Part shown: positions 1 through 8,168 of the stretch, one piece after another
Layout: the number at the start of each line of letters is the position of its first letter
How positions within the stretch are numbered: position 1 is the stretch's first letter
Source of the DNA: Streptomyces sp. NBC_01142
GTDB taxonomy: Bacteria; Actinomycetota; Actinomycetes; Streptomycetales; Streptomycetaceae
Reading direction: 5' to 3'
Length of the DNA stretch: 64,000 nucleotides
Assembly (NCBI RefSeq): GCF_026341125.1
Contig: NZ_JAPEOR010000001.1
Location: forward strand, 1,116,001-1,180,000
Made by a program: the position numbers and the translations under genes
The notes under the pieces: generated by a model
Seen by the model: only the letters and a program-made list of their open reading frames with translations
Told to the model about the DNA's origin: nothing
The model's database searches: none

Positions 1-199
1 ACACATCACGGCCGAGCAGTTCCACCCGCCCCCCGGTCGGTGCGGCGACCGTCGCCAGGACCCTGATCAGCGAGGTCTTGCCCGCGCCGTTGGGTCCCAG
101 CAGGCCGTGTACGCCGGTGCCGAAAGCCAGGCCGACCGCGTCGAGCGCGACCGTCCTGCGGTGCCGGACCGTCAGCCCGGTGACCTCTACGGTGCTCAC
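1..199 (-). CDS. ABC transporter ATP-binding protein (partial, N-terminal 66 codons)
   Basis: This is the first part of an ABC ATPase, cut by the left edge of the window. The Walker A motif GPNGAGKT is visible about 36 residues in, followed by the usual TSLIRVL helix. The start is a GTG at 199 that overlaps the stop of the preceding gene (GTGA), so translation is probably coupled to the anti-sigma/permease gene. It most likely powers the membrane domain encoded just upstream. The substrate cannot be told from this fragment. Confidence 0.88.
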   Translation of the reverse strand, partial: MSTVEVTGLTVRHRRTVALDAVGLAFGTGVHGLLGPNGAGKTSLIRVLATVAAPTGGRVELLGRDV

Positions 200-1248
200 A
201 TCTTCTCCAGAAGATCGACGGAAGAGCGGCGCACGGCGAGCAGCCCCGCGCAGATCACGGCCGCGGCCGCCCAGCTGCCCTGGACCGCGGCCCCTGAGAC
301 ATATCGCTCCAGATGGCCCGCCAGGTCCTGCGGCAGTGTGGCCAGGACCGGGGCGACGACGATGCCCAGCCAGCCGGCGGCCAGGCCCGCGGCGGCGGAC
401 CGGAGACCGACGTACGAGCCGAGCGCGAGTGCCGCGAGCGTCAGGGCGAGGCCCGGGAGCAGCCAGGCGGCGGCTCCCGGCACCCCGGCCGCGGCGGGCA
501 GCAGCGCGCCGGCGGCGGTCAGCAGCGGGACGCTGACCGCCAGTACGGCCGCGGTCCGCGTCAGCAGCAGCCGCAGCCCGCCGCCCGGGGTGGCCGCGGC
601 GACCTCGTACAGCGGGTCGGCGTGCCGCCCGTACGACAGCGCCACCCCGGCGAGCGGCAGCACCGGCGCCACGGCCAGCAGCAGCGGGCGTGCGCCGCCG
701 AAGCCGGCCCCGAATGCCAGGGCCGGCGCGGCGGCGGCCACGAGGACGACGGCCACCAGCCAGGAGCCGCGCAACGCGGGCCCGGCGGCCCACACCACCC
801 GCGCGAGCCGCCCGCCCCGCGCGGCGCGGAGGCCTGCGGCCCGGGCAGGCTCCGGAGCCGGCCCTGCGCCCGCCGCCCTCACGGGGTGGTGCTCCGCCCC
901 CACGCGGTCGCGGTCTGCTCCCACGGGGTGGTGCTCCGCCCCCACGCGGTTGCCGTCCGCTGCCGCGTGCGTTCCGCCGCGCGAGAGGCCAAGACGCCTC
1001 GCCCAGGGACGCGCCGCGCCCTTCCCGTGGGCCGGTGCCGCCCGCGGTGCCGTCGCATGCGACAGCACCGCCGCCCGCACGTCCGCCAGAACGGGACCCG
1101 CGGTCCCCGACCGGACGGCCGCCGACACCCGGGTCGCGCAAGTGCCGCACGATTCCACGTGCTTCTCCAGCGACCACGCGTCCGGCTCGGTGGCCGCGCC
1201 GGACGCGTACTGTGCCGCCAGCCGCTCACTCACATGCCAGGTGCTCAC
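196..1248 (-). CDS. zf-HC2 anti-sigma domain fused to a multi-pass membrane (ABC-2 permease-like) domain
   Basis: The protein is about 350 aa. The N-terminus has the H-x3-C-x2-C zinc-finger pattern (HVESCGTC) of zf-HC2 anti-sigma factors. After a roughly 100-residue alanine/arginine-rich linker the C-terminal half has about six hydrophobic segments and no obvious enzyme motif. The GTG start at 1248 overlaps the sigma-factor stop (GTGA), and its own stop overlaps the ABC ATPase start. The order sigma factor, anti-sigma/membrane protein, ATPase suggests that the membrane domain is the permease of a two-subunit ABC exporter and also holds the sigma factor. The domain joining is seen directly; the transport role is inferred. 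Confidence 0.75.
   Translation of the reverse strand: MSTWHVSERLAAQYASGAATEPDAWSLEKHVESCGTCATRVSAAVRSGTAGPVLADVRAAVLSHATAPRAAPAHGKGAARPWARRLGLSRGGTHAAADGNRVGAEHHPVGADRDRVGAEHHPVRAAGAGPAPEPARAAGLRAARGGRLARVVWAAGPALRGSWLVAVVLVAAAAPALAFGAGFGGARPLLLAVAPVLPLAGVALSYGRHADPLYEVAAATPGGGLRLLLTRTAAVLAVSVPLLTAAGALLPAAAGVPGAAAWLLPGLALTLAALALGSYVGLRSAAAGLAAGWLGIVVAPVLATLPQDLAGHLERYVSGAAVQGSWAAAAVICAGLLAVRRSSVDLLEKM
880..950. repeat. 42-bp in-frame tandem repeat in the anti-sigma/permease linker
   Basis: Two copies of a 29-bp identical block start at 880 and 922, so the period is 42 bp or exactly 14 codons. They encode the repeated peptide RVGAEHHPV in the linker between zinc finger and membrane domain. 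The linker length may vary between strains. Confidence 0.85.
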
Positions 1249-1829
1249 GCCGTGCCTCCCAACGCATCGGTACCGGGCGCCAGTTGCCTCAGCGCGGCGC
1301 GCAGCTCGCGGCGGGCCCGCATCGCCCGGGTCTTGACCGTGCCCTCCGGTATCCCGAGCAGCCGCGCCGTCTCGCGCGTCGTCAGCCCGTCGACGACCGT
1401 GGCGCGCAGGACTTCGCGCAGCTCCGGCGAGATGCGGTCGAGCGCGGCGCCCACGTCCCCGTACTCCAGCCCGGCCAGCACCCTCTCCTCCGCGGAGGGC
1501 GCCGGCGCGGCAGGCTCGTGGACGACGCGGTCCTCTCTGGCCAGCACCCGCTGCGCGTCGATCAGCCGGCGCGCGGCGATCACCCAGAGCCAGCCGCCCG
1601 CCTCCCCGCCGCGGTGCGAGCCGGCGGACCGCCACACGGTGACGAAGGTGTCCTGCAGTACTTCTCGTACGGTCTCCGGGTCCGCGCAGCGACGCGTCAG
1701 GCGGGCGTGCAGCCAGCCGGCGTGCCGGTCGTAGAGCGCGGCGAGTGCACCCGCGTCCCCGCGCGCGACATTGCGCAGCAGGGCCGCGTCGTCGTCCCGG
1801 TCTCCCCCCGTGGGGCGCATCAGTCTCAC
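1245..1829 (-). CDS. ECF-type RNA polymerase sigma factor
   Basis: The protein is 194 aa, the usual ECF size. Region 2 is seen around residues 26-90 (ALYDRHAGWLHARL, then DTFVTVWRSA) and region 4 around 125-180, with the helix-turn-helix TTRETARLLGIPEGTVKTRAMRARREL. It directs RNA polymerase to a small regulon, probably including its own operon. It is the first gene of an overlapping unit with the zf-HC2/membrane protein that likely restrains it. The start could be GTG 1829 or ATG 1820; an AGAGAG precedes the former closely. Confidence 0.92.
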   Translation of the reverse strand: MRLMRPTGGDRDDDAALLRNVARGDAGALAALYDRHAGWLHARLTRRCADPETVREVLQDTFVTVWRSAGSHRGGEAGGWLWVIAARRLIDAQRVLAREDRVVHEPAAPAPSAEERVLAGLEYGDVGAALDRISPELREVLRATVVDGLTTRETARLLGIPEGTVKTRAMRARRELRAALRQLAPGTDALGGTA

Positions 1830-1993
1830 GCACTCTCTATCGCTCGCGGGGGCGCAGCCGGTTCACGCCGGCCCGACGTGCCCACGACGCTCGGGCCGAC
1901 GGGAGGGTTGCCCCGTGTGGCGCAGGTCATAGACGCGGAGGAGCATGATCGCGTTGGGTGGGGTCTGTTCGGGGGCTTGACGGGAGGGGCGTT

Positions 1994-2755
1994 GTGCACC
2001 GGCTCATGACACGCGACCGGGCCACGGGCCCGGAGCCGTTGAATGCTGTGCCCTGCCAGCGGTCGGCATCGGCGCACGCCCTCACGGCGCCCGCACCGGC
2101 CGTACGAAGGCCCTCCTGGCGGCGGCTCGGGCAACTCCTGCCCACGCCCACCGGAACGCCGTTCACCTTCTGCTACGCCCTCGTCCTGATCGCCACCTCC
2201 CTCTTCGCGCAGTACGGCGACCCCGCCACCGTCTCCTCCCTGCTGCACGGCTCCAGCACCGACGTCGCCCATCTGGCGGACACCCCGCTGCTCGTCCTCG
2301 TGGCGAGCGCCCTGTGGGTCGCGGGCGGCCTGTCCTCTCCGTACGCCGTCGCCTTCGTCTTCGTCATCACCGCGCTGGAGCGCCGCATCGGCGGGTGGCG
2401 CACCGCCGGAGTCTTCGTGGTCGGCCATGTGACGGCGACCCTGGCCACCGAGATCCCGGTCGGGCTCTCGGTGGCGGCCGGGCAACTGCCCGCCACCTCG
2501 CTGCACCGCCTCGACTACGGCATCAGCTTCGGTCTGATGGCGAGCATCGGCGCGCTGGCCGGACTGTTCGGTCCGGCCATGCGGAAGACCCTGCTCGGCG
2601 TCGTCTCCCTGATGCTCCTTCAGGAGCTGTTCACCTTCGCGGATCCGCTCACCAACTGGGGTCACCCGCTGGCCCTGCTGGCGGGGATCGCCTGCTGGCC
2701 CGTGGTGCGCCCCTGGGCGCGGCGGCGGAAGGCCCTCGCGCTCCGCGACCGGTGA
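1994..2755 (+). CDS. Rhomboid-like integral membrane protein
   Basis: The protein is about 253 aa with roughly six hydrophobic segments. The middle part resembles actinobacterial rhomboid-like proteins: a conserved ALERRIGGWRT stretch, a GISFG segment where rhomboid proteases carry GxSG, and a histidine (WGHPLALL) in the last membrane helix. If active it would cleave substrates inside the membrane, but the serine motif is not canonical, so activity is uncertain. GTG 1994 is preferred because GGGAGGGG lies just upstream; GTG 1958 and ATG 2006 are alternatives in the same frame. Confidence 0.7.
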   Translation: MHRLMTRDRATGPEPLNAVPCQRSASAHALTAPAPAVRRPSWRRLGQLLPTPTGTPFTFCYALVLIATSLFAQYGDPATVSSLLHGSSTDVAHLADTPLLVLVASALWVAGGLSSPYAVAFVFVITALERRIGGWRTAGVFVVGHVTATLATEIPVGLSVAAGQLPATSLHRLDYGISFGLMASIGALAGLFGPAMRKTLLGVVSLMLLQELFTFADPLTNWGHPLALLAGIACWPVVRPWARRRKALALRDR

Positions 2756-2791
2756 GCCGTCACCGGACGGCTGCGGGCCGCCCTGCCGTCC

Positions 2792-3436
2792 TCAGGCCGA
2801 CGGGTCGTAGAACAGGCTGACCAGCGGAGCCCGAGTCCGCCAGCCCAGCGCCTCGTACAGTGCCCGCCCGTCAGGCGTCGCGCCCAGCACGCCGGTGGTG
2901 GCGCCCTGTTCGACGGCGGAGTTGTGGAGCGTTCGCATCACCAGGCTGCCCAGCCCCTTGCGCCGGTGCGCGGACGAGGTCTCCACCTGGTCGACGACGG
3001 CGGTGGCGCCGGTCGCGGCGATCTGGCCGCGGGCGGCGAACGAGCCGTCGGCGGCGGCCACCAGGACGCGGGTGACGCCGCCCCGGGTCCACGTCCTGAG
3101 GCGGTAGCCGTCCGGGACGGTGGACGCGGTGCGGTGGAGTCCGGTCGTCATCAGCCAGCCGGGCTCGTCGACTCTCCACCCGGGGCCGGCCCAGGACAGG
3201 ACGGACTCCGGGTCCGCGAACACCTTGAGCCAGACCGTCGGGGCCGCGACCGCCCCGGCGATCTTGCGGACCGTCGCCTCGTCGTCGGCGGTCAGGACGT
3301 GGCGGGTGGCGTGCGTGACCTGGCCGACGTCGATGGTGAATCCCCAGGGCTCGGCGACCGGGTCGGCGGCGCCGCGCGAGGCGGCCCAGCCGTGGACCCA
3401 GGCCCGCACGGTCTCGGCGGTGGACTCGAAGGACAT
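2792..3436 (-). CDS. GNAT family N-acetyltransferase
   Basis: The protein is 214 aa. The C-terminal half carries GNAT motif A: VDQVETS followed by HRRKGLGSLVMRTL, the acetyl-CoA pyrophosphate-binding loop (RxxGxG). It also has the usual end with ALYEALGWR. The acceptor substrate is unknown; the N-terminal 110 residues are less conserved. ATG 3436 is chosen because GAGGAG lies at the right distance; a longer frame upstream adds a poor leader. It lies divergent from lon with about 190 bp between them. Confidence 0.85.
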   Translation of the reverse strand: MSFESTAETVRAWVHGWAASRGAADPVAEPWGFTIDVGQVTHATRHVLTADDEATVRKIAGAVAAPTVWLKVFADPESVLSWAGPGWRVDEPGWLMTTGLHRTASTVPDGYRLRTWTRGGVTRVLVAAADGSFAARGQIAATGATAVVDQVETSSAHRRKGLGSLVMRTLHNSAVEQGATTGVLGATPDGRALYEALGWRTRAPLVSLFYDPSA

Positions 3437-3588
3437 CCGTACTCCTCGGCAGGGTGCAGGGGCGGCAAGAGACATGCTGTAAGAGGTGTTAGCGCTCTAT
3501 GGTCATTACAGTCGAGTCCGGGGTGCGTCCGCGAGGGGTGATCGCTCACGGCGAACAGCCGGCGGGGAACATCTCTGCGTCCCTGTGC

Positions 3589-3609
3589 ATTGAGTCGGTA
3601 CAGCTCAAC
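3589..3609. promoter_or_regulatory. HAIR-like inverted repeat (probable HspR operator) upstream of lon
   Basis: The sequence ATTGAGT, 7 bases, GCTCAAC matches the HAIR consensus CTTGAGT-N7-ACTCAAG at 11 of 14 positions with exact spacing. It ends 21 bp before the lon start. In Streptomyces lon is known to belong to the HspR heat-shock regulon, so repression by HspR is expected here. Confidence 0.75.
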
Positions 3610-3630
3610 TTGAATGCCTAAGGGGAGATC

Positions 3631-6036
3631 ATGACTTCGACGTCCACACCGCTCACTCTTCCCGTGCTGCCGCTCGACGACGAAGTCGTGCTGCCCGGAA
3701 TGGTGGTGCCGCTCGACCTGTCCGACGCCGACGTACGCGCCGCGGTGGAGGCCGCCCAGGCTGCCGCCCGTTCCACCGGTGCCAGCAAGCCGCAGGTGCT
3801 TCTTGTTCCGCGGATCGACGGCGCGTACGCCGCCACCGGCGTGCTCGGCACCGTCGAGCAGGTGGGCAGGCTCTCCGACGGCGACCCCGGCGCGCTCATC
3901 CGCGGCCGCCACCGCGTGAAGATCGGCGCGGGCACCACAGGCCCCGGCGCCGCGCTCTGGGTCGAGGGCGCCGAGATCGGCGAGAGCGTGCCCGACCCCC
4001 TGCCCGGCTCGGTCACAGAACTGGTCACGGAGTACAAGGCGCTGGCCACGGACTGGCTGAAGAAGCGCGGCGCCTGGCAGGTCGTGGACCGTGTCCAGCA
4101 GATCGACGACGTCTCGCAGCTCGCCGACAACTCCGGCTACTCACCCTTCCTGACCGTCGCCCAGAAGGTGGCACTGCTCGACACCGCCGACCCGGTGGCC
4201 CGCCTCAGGATCGCCACCGAGCAGCTGCGCGAGCACCTCGCCGAGCAGGACGTCGCCGAGTCCATCGCCAAGGACGTCCAGGAAGGCGTCGACAAGCAGC
4301 AGCGCGAGTTCCTGCTGCGGCGCCAGCTCGAAGCCGTACGCAAGGAGCTGCGCGAGCTCAACGGCGAGGCGGGCGAGGACGAGACCGACGACTACCGGGC
4401 GCGCGTCGAGGCCGCCGACCTGCCCGAGAAGGTGCGGGAAGCCGCTCTCAAGGAGGTCGAGAAGCTCGAGCGGTCGAGCGACCAGAGCCCGGAGGGTTCC
4501 TGGATCCGCACCTGGCTGGACACCGTTTTGGAACTGCCCTGGAACGAGCACACCGAGGACGCGTACGACATCCAGGGCGCCAAGGCGATCCTGGACGCCG
4601 AGCACGCGGGCCTGCAGGACGTGAAGGAACGGATCACCGAGTACCTGGCGGTGCGCAAGCGGCGCGCCGACCGCGGGCTCGGTGTGGTCGGCGGCCGGCG
4701 CGGCGGCGCGGTGCTCGCGCTGGTGGGCCCGCCGGGCGTCGGAAAGACCTCGCTCGGCGAGTCCGTGGCCCACGCCATGGGGCGGAAGTTCGTGCGGGTC
4801 GCGCTCGGCGGCGTACGGGACGAGGCGGAGATCCGCGGCCACCGGCGTACCTACGTCGGCGCGCTGCCCGGACGGATCGTCCGGGCCGTCAAGGAGGCCG
4901 GGTCCATGAACCCGGTGGTCCTGCTCGACGAGATCGACAAGGTCGGCTCCGACTTCCGCGGCGACCCGGCCGCCGCCCTGCTCGAGGTCCTGGACCCGGC
5001 GCAGAACCACACCTTCCGCGACCACTACCTGGAGGTCGAACTCGACCTGTCCGACGTGGTGTTCCTCGCCACGGCGAACGTACTCGAAGCCATCCCGGAG
5101 GCCCTGCTCGACCGGATGGAGCTCGTCCGCCTCGACGGCTACACCGAGGACGAGAAGGTCGTCATCGCCCGGGACCACCTGCTGCCGCGCCAACTGGAGC
5201 GGGCGGGCCTGGAGCCCGGCGAGGTGACCCTGGACGACTCGGCCCTGCGCAAGCTGGCGGGCGAGTACACCCGGGAGGCGGGCGTACGGAACCTGGAGCG
5301 TTCGGTGGCCCGGCTGCTGCGCAAGGTGGCCGCCCAGCACGAACTGGGGGAGCGGCAGCTGCCGTTCACGATCGCCGACGAGGATCTGCGCGCGCTCATC
5401 GGACGGCCGCACCATGTGCCCGAGTCCGCCCAGGACCCGGCTGAGCGGCGTACGGCGGTGCCCGGAGTGGCCACCGGCCTCGCGGTCACCGGCGCGGGCG
5501 GCGACGTCCTGTTCGTCGAGGCGTCGCTGGCCGACCCGGAGACGGGCGCGGCGGGGCTGACCCTGACCGGCCAGCTCGGCGATGTGATGAAGGAGTCCGC
5601 GCAGATCGCGCTGAGCTTCCTGCGCTCGCACGGTGCGGAACTGGAGCTGCCGGTGGCCGATCTGAAGGACCGGGGCGCACACATCCACTTCCCCGCGGGC
5701 GCGGTGCCCAAGGACGGCCCGAGCGCGGGCATCACGATGACGACGGCGCTCGCGTCGCTGCTCTCCGGGCGCCAGGTGCGTACGGATGTGGCGATGACCG
5801 GCGAGGTGTCGCTGACCGGGCGGGTGCTGCCGATCGGCGGTCTGAAGCAGAAGCTCCTTGCCGCGCACCGGGCGGGCATCACGACGGTCGTGATCCCCAA
5901 GCGGAACGAGGCGGACCTGGACGGCGTGCCGGCCGAGATCCTCGACACGCTGGAGGTGCACCCGGTGACGGATGTCCGCCAGGTACTGGAGATCGCACTC
6001 TCACCGGCGGAGGTCCTGGTGGGGGCGGCGGCCTGA
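3631..6036 (+). CDS. lon: ATP-dependent serine protease Lon (La)
   Basis: This is a full-length LonA protease of 801 aa. It has an N-terminal substrate-binding domain (1-200), a coiled helical region, and an AAA+ module with Walker A GPPGVGKT near residue 366 and Walker B VVLLDEIDK. The C-terminal protease domain has the catalytic serine in PKDGPSAGI (S698) and the lysine in GGLKQK (K741 by comparison with E. coli S679/K722). It degrades misfolded and some regulatory proteins in the cytoplasm. A good AGGGGAG ribosome site precedes ATG 3631, a HAIR operator lies just upstream, and a terminator follows. Confidence 0.98.
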   Translation: MTSTSTPLTLPVLPLDDEVVLPGMVVPLDLSDADVRAAVEAAQAAARSTGASKPQVLLVPRIDGAYAATGVLGTVEQVGRLSDGDPGALIRGRHRVKIGAGTTGPGAALWVEGAEIGESVPDPLPGSVTELVTEYKALATDWLKKRGAWQVVDRVQQIDDVSQLADNSGYSPFLTVAQKVALLDTADPVARLRIATEQLREHLAEQDVAESIAKDVQEGVDKQQREFLLRRQLEAVRKELRELNGEAGEDETDDYRARVEAADLPEKVREAALKEVEKLERSSDQSPEGSWIRTWLDTVLELPWNEHTEDAYDIQGAKAILDAEHAGLQDVKERITEYLAVRKRRADRGLGVVGGRRGGAVLALVGPPGVGKTSLGESVAHAMGRKFVRVALGGVRDEAEIRGHRRTYVGALPGRIVRAVKEAGSMNPVVLLDEIDKVGSDFRGDPAAALLEVLDPAQNHTFRDHYLEVELDLSDVVFLATANVLEAIPEALLDRMELVRLDGYTEDEKVVIARDHLLPRQLERAGLEPGEVTLDDSALRKLAGEYTREAGVRNLERSVARLLRKVAAQHELGERQLPFTIADEDLRALIGRPHHVPESAQDPAERRTAVPGVATGLAVTGAGGDVLFVEASLADPETGAAGLTLTGQLGDVMKESAQIALSFLRSHGAELELPVADLKDRGAHIHFPAGAVPKDGPSAGITMTTALASLLSGRQVRTDVAMTGEVSLTGRVLPIGGLKQKLLAAHRAGITTVVIPKRNEADLDGVPAEILDTLEVHPVTDVRQVLEIALSPAEVLVGAAA

Positions 6037-6055
6037 CGGCCGGACGGTCCGCGCA

Positions 6056-6090
6056 GGAGGCCCGGCGGGGTGGGATGCCGCCGGGCCTCC
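6056..6090. terminator. Rho-independent-like hairpin between lon and the convergent protease gene
   Basis: A 13-bp perfect stem (GGAGGCCCGGCGG pairing with CCGCCGGGCCTCC) with a 9-base loop starts 20 bp after the lon stop. It has no strong U tract, as is common in Streptomyces, and could serve both convergent genes. Confidence 0.8.
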
Positions 6091-6121
6091 CGGTGTACTG
6101 ACCCGCAGGTTGTTGACGCGG

Positions 6122-6985
6122 TTACTCCCCGGCTCGCTCGTACAGCGCGCGGGCGCGGTCGTCGAAGAGGACGGCCGTCGACTCGCTGTCCGTGTCGCCG
6201 CCGCTCAGCACGCCGATCAGCCGCCCCTGGTGGTCCGCGTCCCGGTAGTCGGCGAGCCAGGGACTGCCGCTGGTCCCGTCCCAGAAGCCCGCGCACTCCA
6301 TGCGGAGCGTCTCGGGCAGATCCGGGTCGCGTCGGGTCTCGGTGGTGCAGGCGACGGGGCGGTTGCCGGGATTGTGCTCGGGGTTGGGGTAGCCGACGAC
6401 GGTGACCAGGCGATCGGGCGGCGACGACCAGTCCGGGGCGGCGCCCCCCACGACCTGCTGCACCTGACGGCCCTTCGCATCCGGCTCCAGGGTCAGGAAG
6501 GCGTAGTCCGCCGCGTCCGCGTCCTCGGCGTCGTCCGTCCAGCGGTCGTCGAGGTGGACGGCGCGGACCTTCCAGCGTCCGTACGGATACGTCCCCTCAC
6601 CCTCACCCGTGAACCCGGGCGCGAACTCCAGTCCGTCCGGCCGGCTCCCGGGGTCGCCGCCCGCCTCCTGGAGGCAGTGCGCGGCGGTGGCGACGACATT
6701 GCCCCGGGGACTGGCGACGACGCCGGCGGTGCAGAAATGGCCGCCGTCCTCGTCGACGAGCACACCGACGGAGGTTGCGCCGGCGAACGCCGTGGCGGAG
6801 GCCTGCGGCGAGGGTGCGAGGGCCCGTGCGCCGGGCGGCCCGGACGGTCCGGCGGGTCCGGGCGGGACGGCGGAGGAGGAGGGGCCGCCGCAGGCGGTCA
6901 GGGCAACGGCCAACAGGGCCACGGAGAGCGGCACCGGCCGCCACCGCGTACCGCTCGGCCTGTTCGTACGGGTGTGCCACTTCAT
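6122..6985 (-). CDS. Secreted lipoprotein, trypsin-like serine protease
   Basis: The protein is 287 aa. A signal peptide ends in a lipobox (VALTAC, cysteine near residue 32), so the product is probably anchored to the outer face of the membrane. A Pro/Gly/Ala-rich linker follows, then a chymotrypsin-like domain with histidine in TAAHC, aspartate in the ADYAFL segment and serine in GTSGSPW. The frame is open far upstream, but ATG 6985 is chosen because it begins a proper signal peptide. It is convergent with lon and follows the TrmB/LuxR regulator on the same strand after 26 bp. Confidence 0.88.
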   Translation of the reverse strand: MKWHTRTNRPSGTRWRPVPLSVALLAVALTACGGPSSSAVPPGPAGPSGPPGARALAPSPQASATAFAGATSVGVLVDEDGGHFCTAGVVASPRGNVVATAAHCLQEAGGDPGSRPDGLEFAPGFTGEGEGTYPYGRWKVRAVHLDDRWTDDAEDADAADYAFLTLEPDAKGRQVQQVVGGAAPDWSSPPDRLVTVVGYPNPEHNPGNRPVACTTETRRDPDLPETLRMECAGFWDGTSGSPWLADYRDADHQGRLIGVLSGGDTDSESTAVLFDDRARALYERAGE

Positions 6986-7011
6986 CCGGACATCCTGCCC
7001 TCTGCCGGGCC

Positions 7012-8019
7012 TCAGTCCAGCCAGCCCCGCAGCGTCGCCTGCGCCCCCGCCTGGAAGCGCGTCTCCGCGCCCAGCGTCTCCAGTAATTGGCTGATTCTGC
7101 GTCGCGCCGTGTGCACATGGACGCCCAGCCGGCGGGCGATCGCCTCGTCCTTGAGGCCCGCCGCGAGCAGGCCGAGGAGTTCCTTCTGGGGCTTGGGCAG
7201 CGCGCCGCGGCCGGCGCCCGAGCCGCCCAGTGGGGTCGCCCGGTCCCACACCGTCTCGAACAGCGGCACCAGCGCGTTGCGCAGCAGCGCGTCGCCTATC
7301 ACCAGCGCCGTGGCCGTCGGGTCCGCCGCGTCGGTCGGCGGGAGCAGGGTGATCCGGCGGTCCACGGCGATCAGCTTCGTGGGGACGGCAACCGCGGCCC
7401 GCGCCCGCAGGCCCCGCTCGACCAGACCGGTCAGCGAGTGGATCCGGCCCGGATAGGCGAGCCCGTCCCGGTCCAGGACGGCCCGCACCTTCACCCCCCG
7501 CTCCAGCAGCGCCTCGATGTCCAGGCCGGGGGTGCGGGAGCTGCCGTCCCCGGGCCTGCCCTTCACATACGGCGGGCGGTCCAGGATCGCCACCTCGCGC
7601 TCCGCCGACGCCAGCAGATACTCCGCCCGTTCGGCGATCGCCCGCGGTCCGGTCACCACCTCGATACCGTCCTCCGCGGCGCAGGGCGAGCCGGACATCA
7701 GCCGCCCCGCGAGCCGGTCCGCGCTCATCCGTAATCGCTCCAACTCCGCCGACCGCAGGTGCAGTTCGGCCTGACGGCGGTGGATGAGCGTACGGATGGC
7801 GGCGGCGGGCGCGGCCGGATGCGGCAGCCCGCCCTCATGCGCCGGCAGCGCGAGTCCGTGCTCGACCAGATGACCGAGCGCCCTCTCGAGCCGCTCCCTC
7901 GGCAGCCCCAGTAAGCACGCCAACTCCTCGGCCCCGGCGGCCCGTTCCTTGAGCAGTGCCTCGTAAGTGCGTTCCTCGGCCTCCCCCAGGCCGAGGGTCT
8001 GCAATGCCCCCTCGCTCAT
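7012..8019 (-). CDS. TrmB/LuxR-type transcriptional regulator
   Basis: The protein is about 335 aa. The N-terminus is a TrmB-like winged helix (LGEAEERTYEALLKE, then a sugar-regulator-type HTH). The centre resembles a phospholipase-D-like effector fold and the C-terminus has a LuxR helix-turn-helix (DEAIARRLGVHVHTARRRISQLL is the recognition region). Such proteins control neighbouring secreted-enzyme genes in Streptomyces. It is divergent from the M4 protease gene, 149 bp away, and is the likely regulator of it and perhaps of the lipoprotein protease downstream. ATG 8019 is chosen over the upstream in-frame start because it begins the conserved part. Confidence 0.85.
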   Translation of the reverse strand: MSEGALQTLGLGEAEERTYEALLKERAAGAEELACLLGLPRERLERALGHLVEHGLALPAHEGGLPHPAAPAAAIRTLIHRRQAELHLRSAELERLRMSADRLAGRLMSGSPCAAEDGIEVVTGPRAIAERAEYLLASAEREVAILDRPPYVKGRPGDGSSRTPGLDIEALLERGVKVRAVLDRDGLAYPGRIHSLTGLVERGLRARAAVAVPTKLIAVDRRITLLPPTDAADPTATALVIGDALLRNALVPLFETVWDRATPLGGSGAGRGALPKPQKELLGLLAAGLKDEAIARRLGVHVHTARRRISQLLETLGAETRFQAGAQATLRGWLD

Positions 8020-8168
8020 GTCCCGGATTCTCACTCTGTCTTCACGAGACACACAAGTGGGCATGTCCACTTGTCAACGCGCTGGCCACATTGATCGGTT
8101 GGCGTCCCGCCGGGTTGCATGGTCATGACCACCCGTACGGCTGACCAGCACGTAGGAGGGGTACGTCT

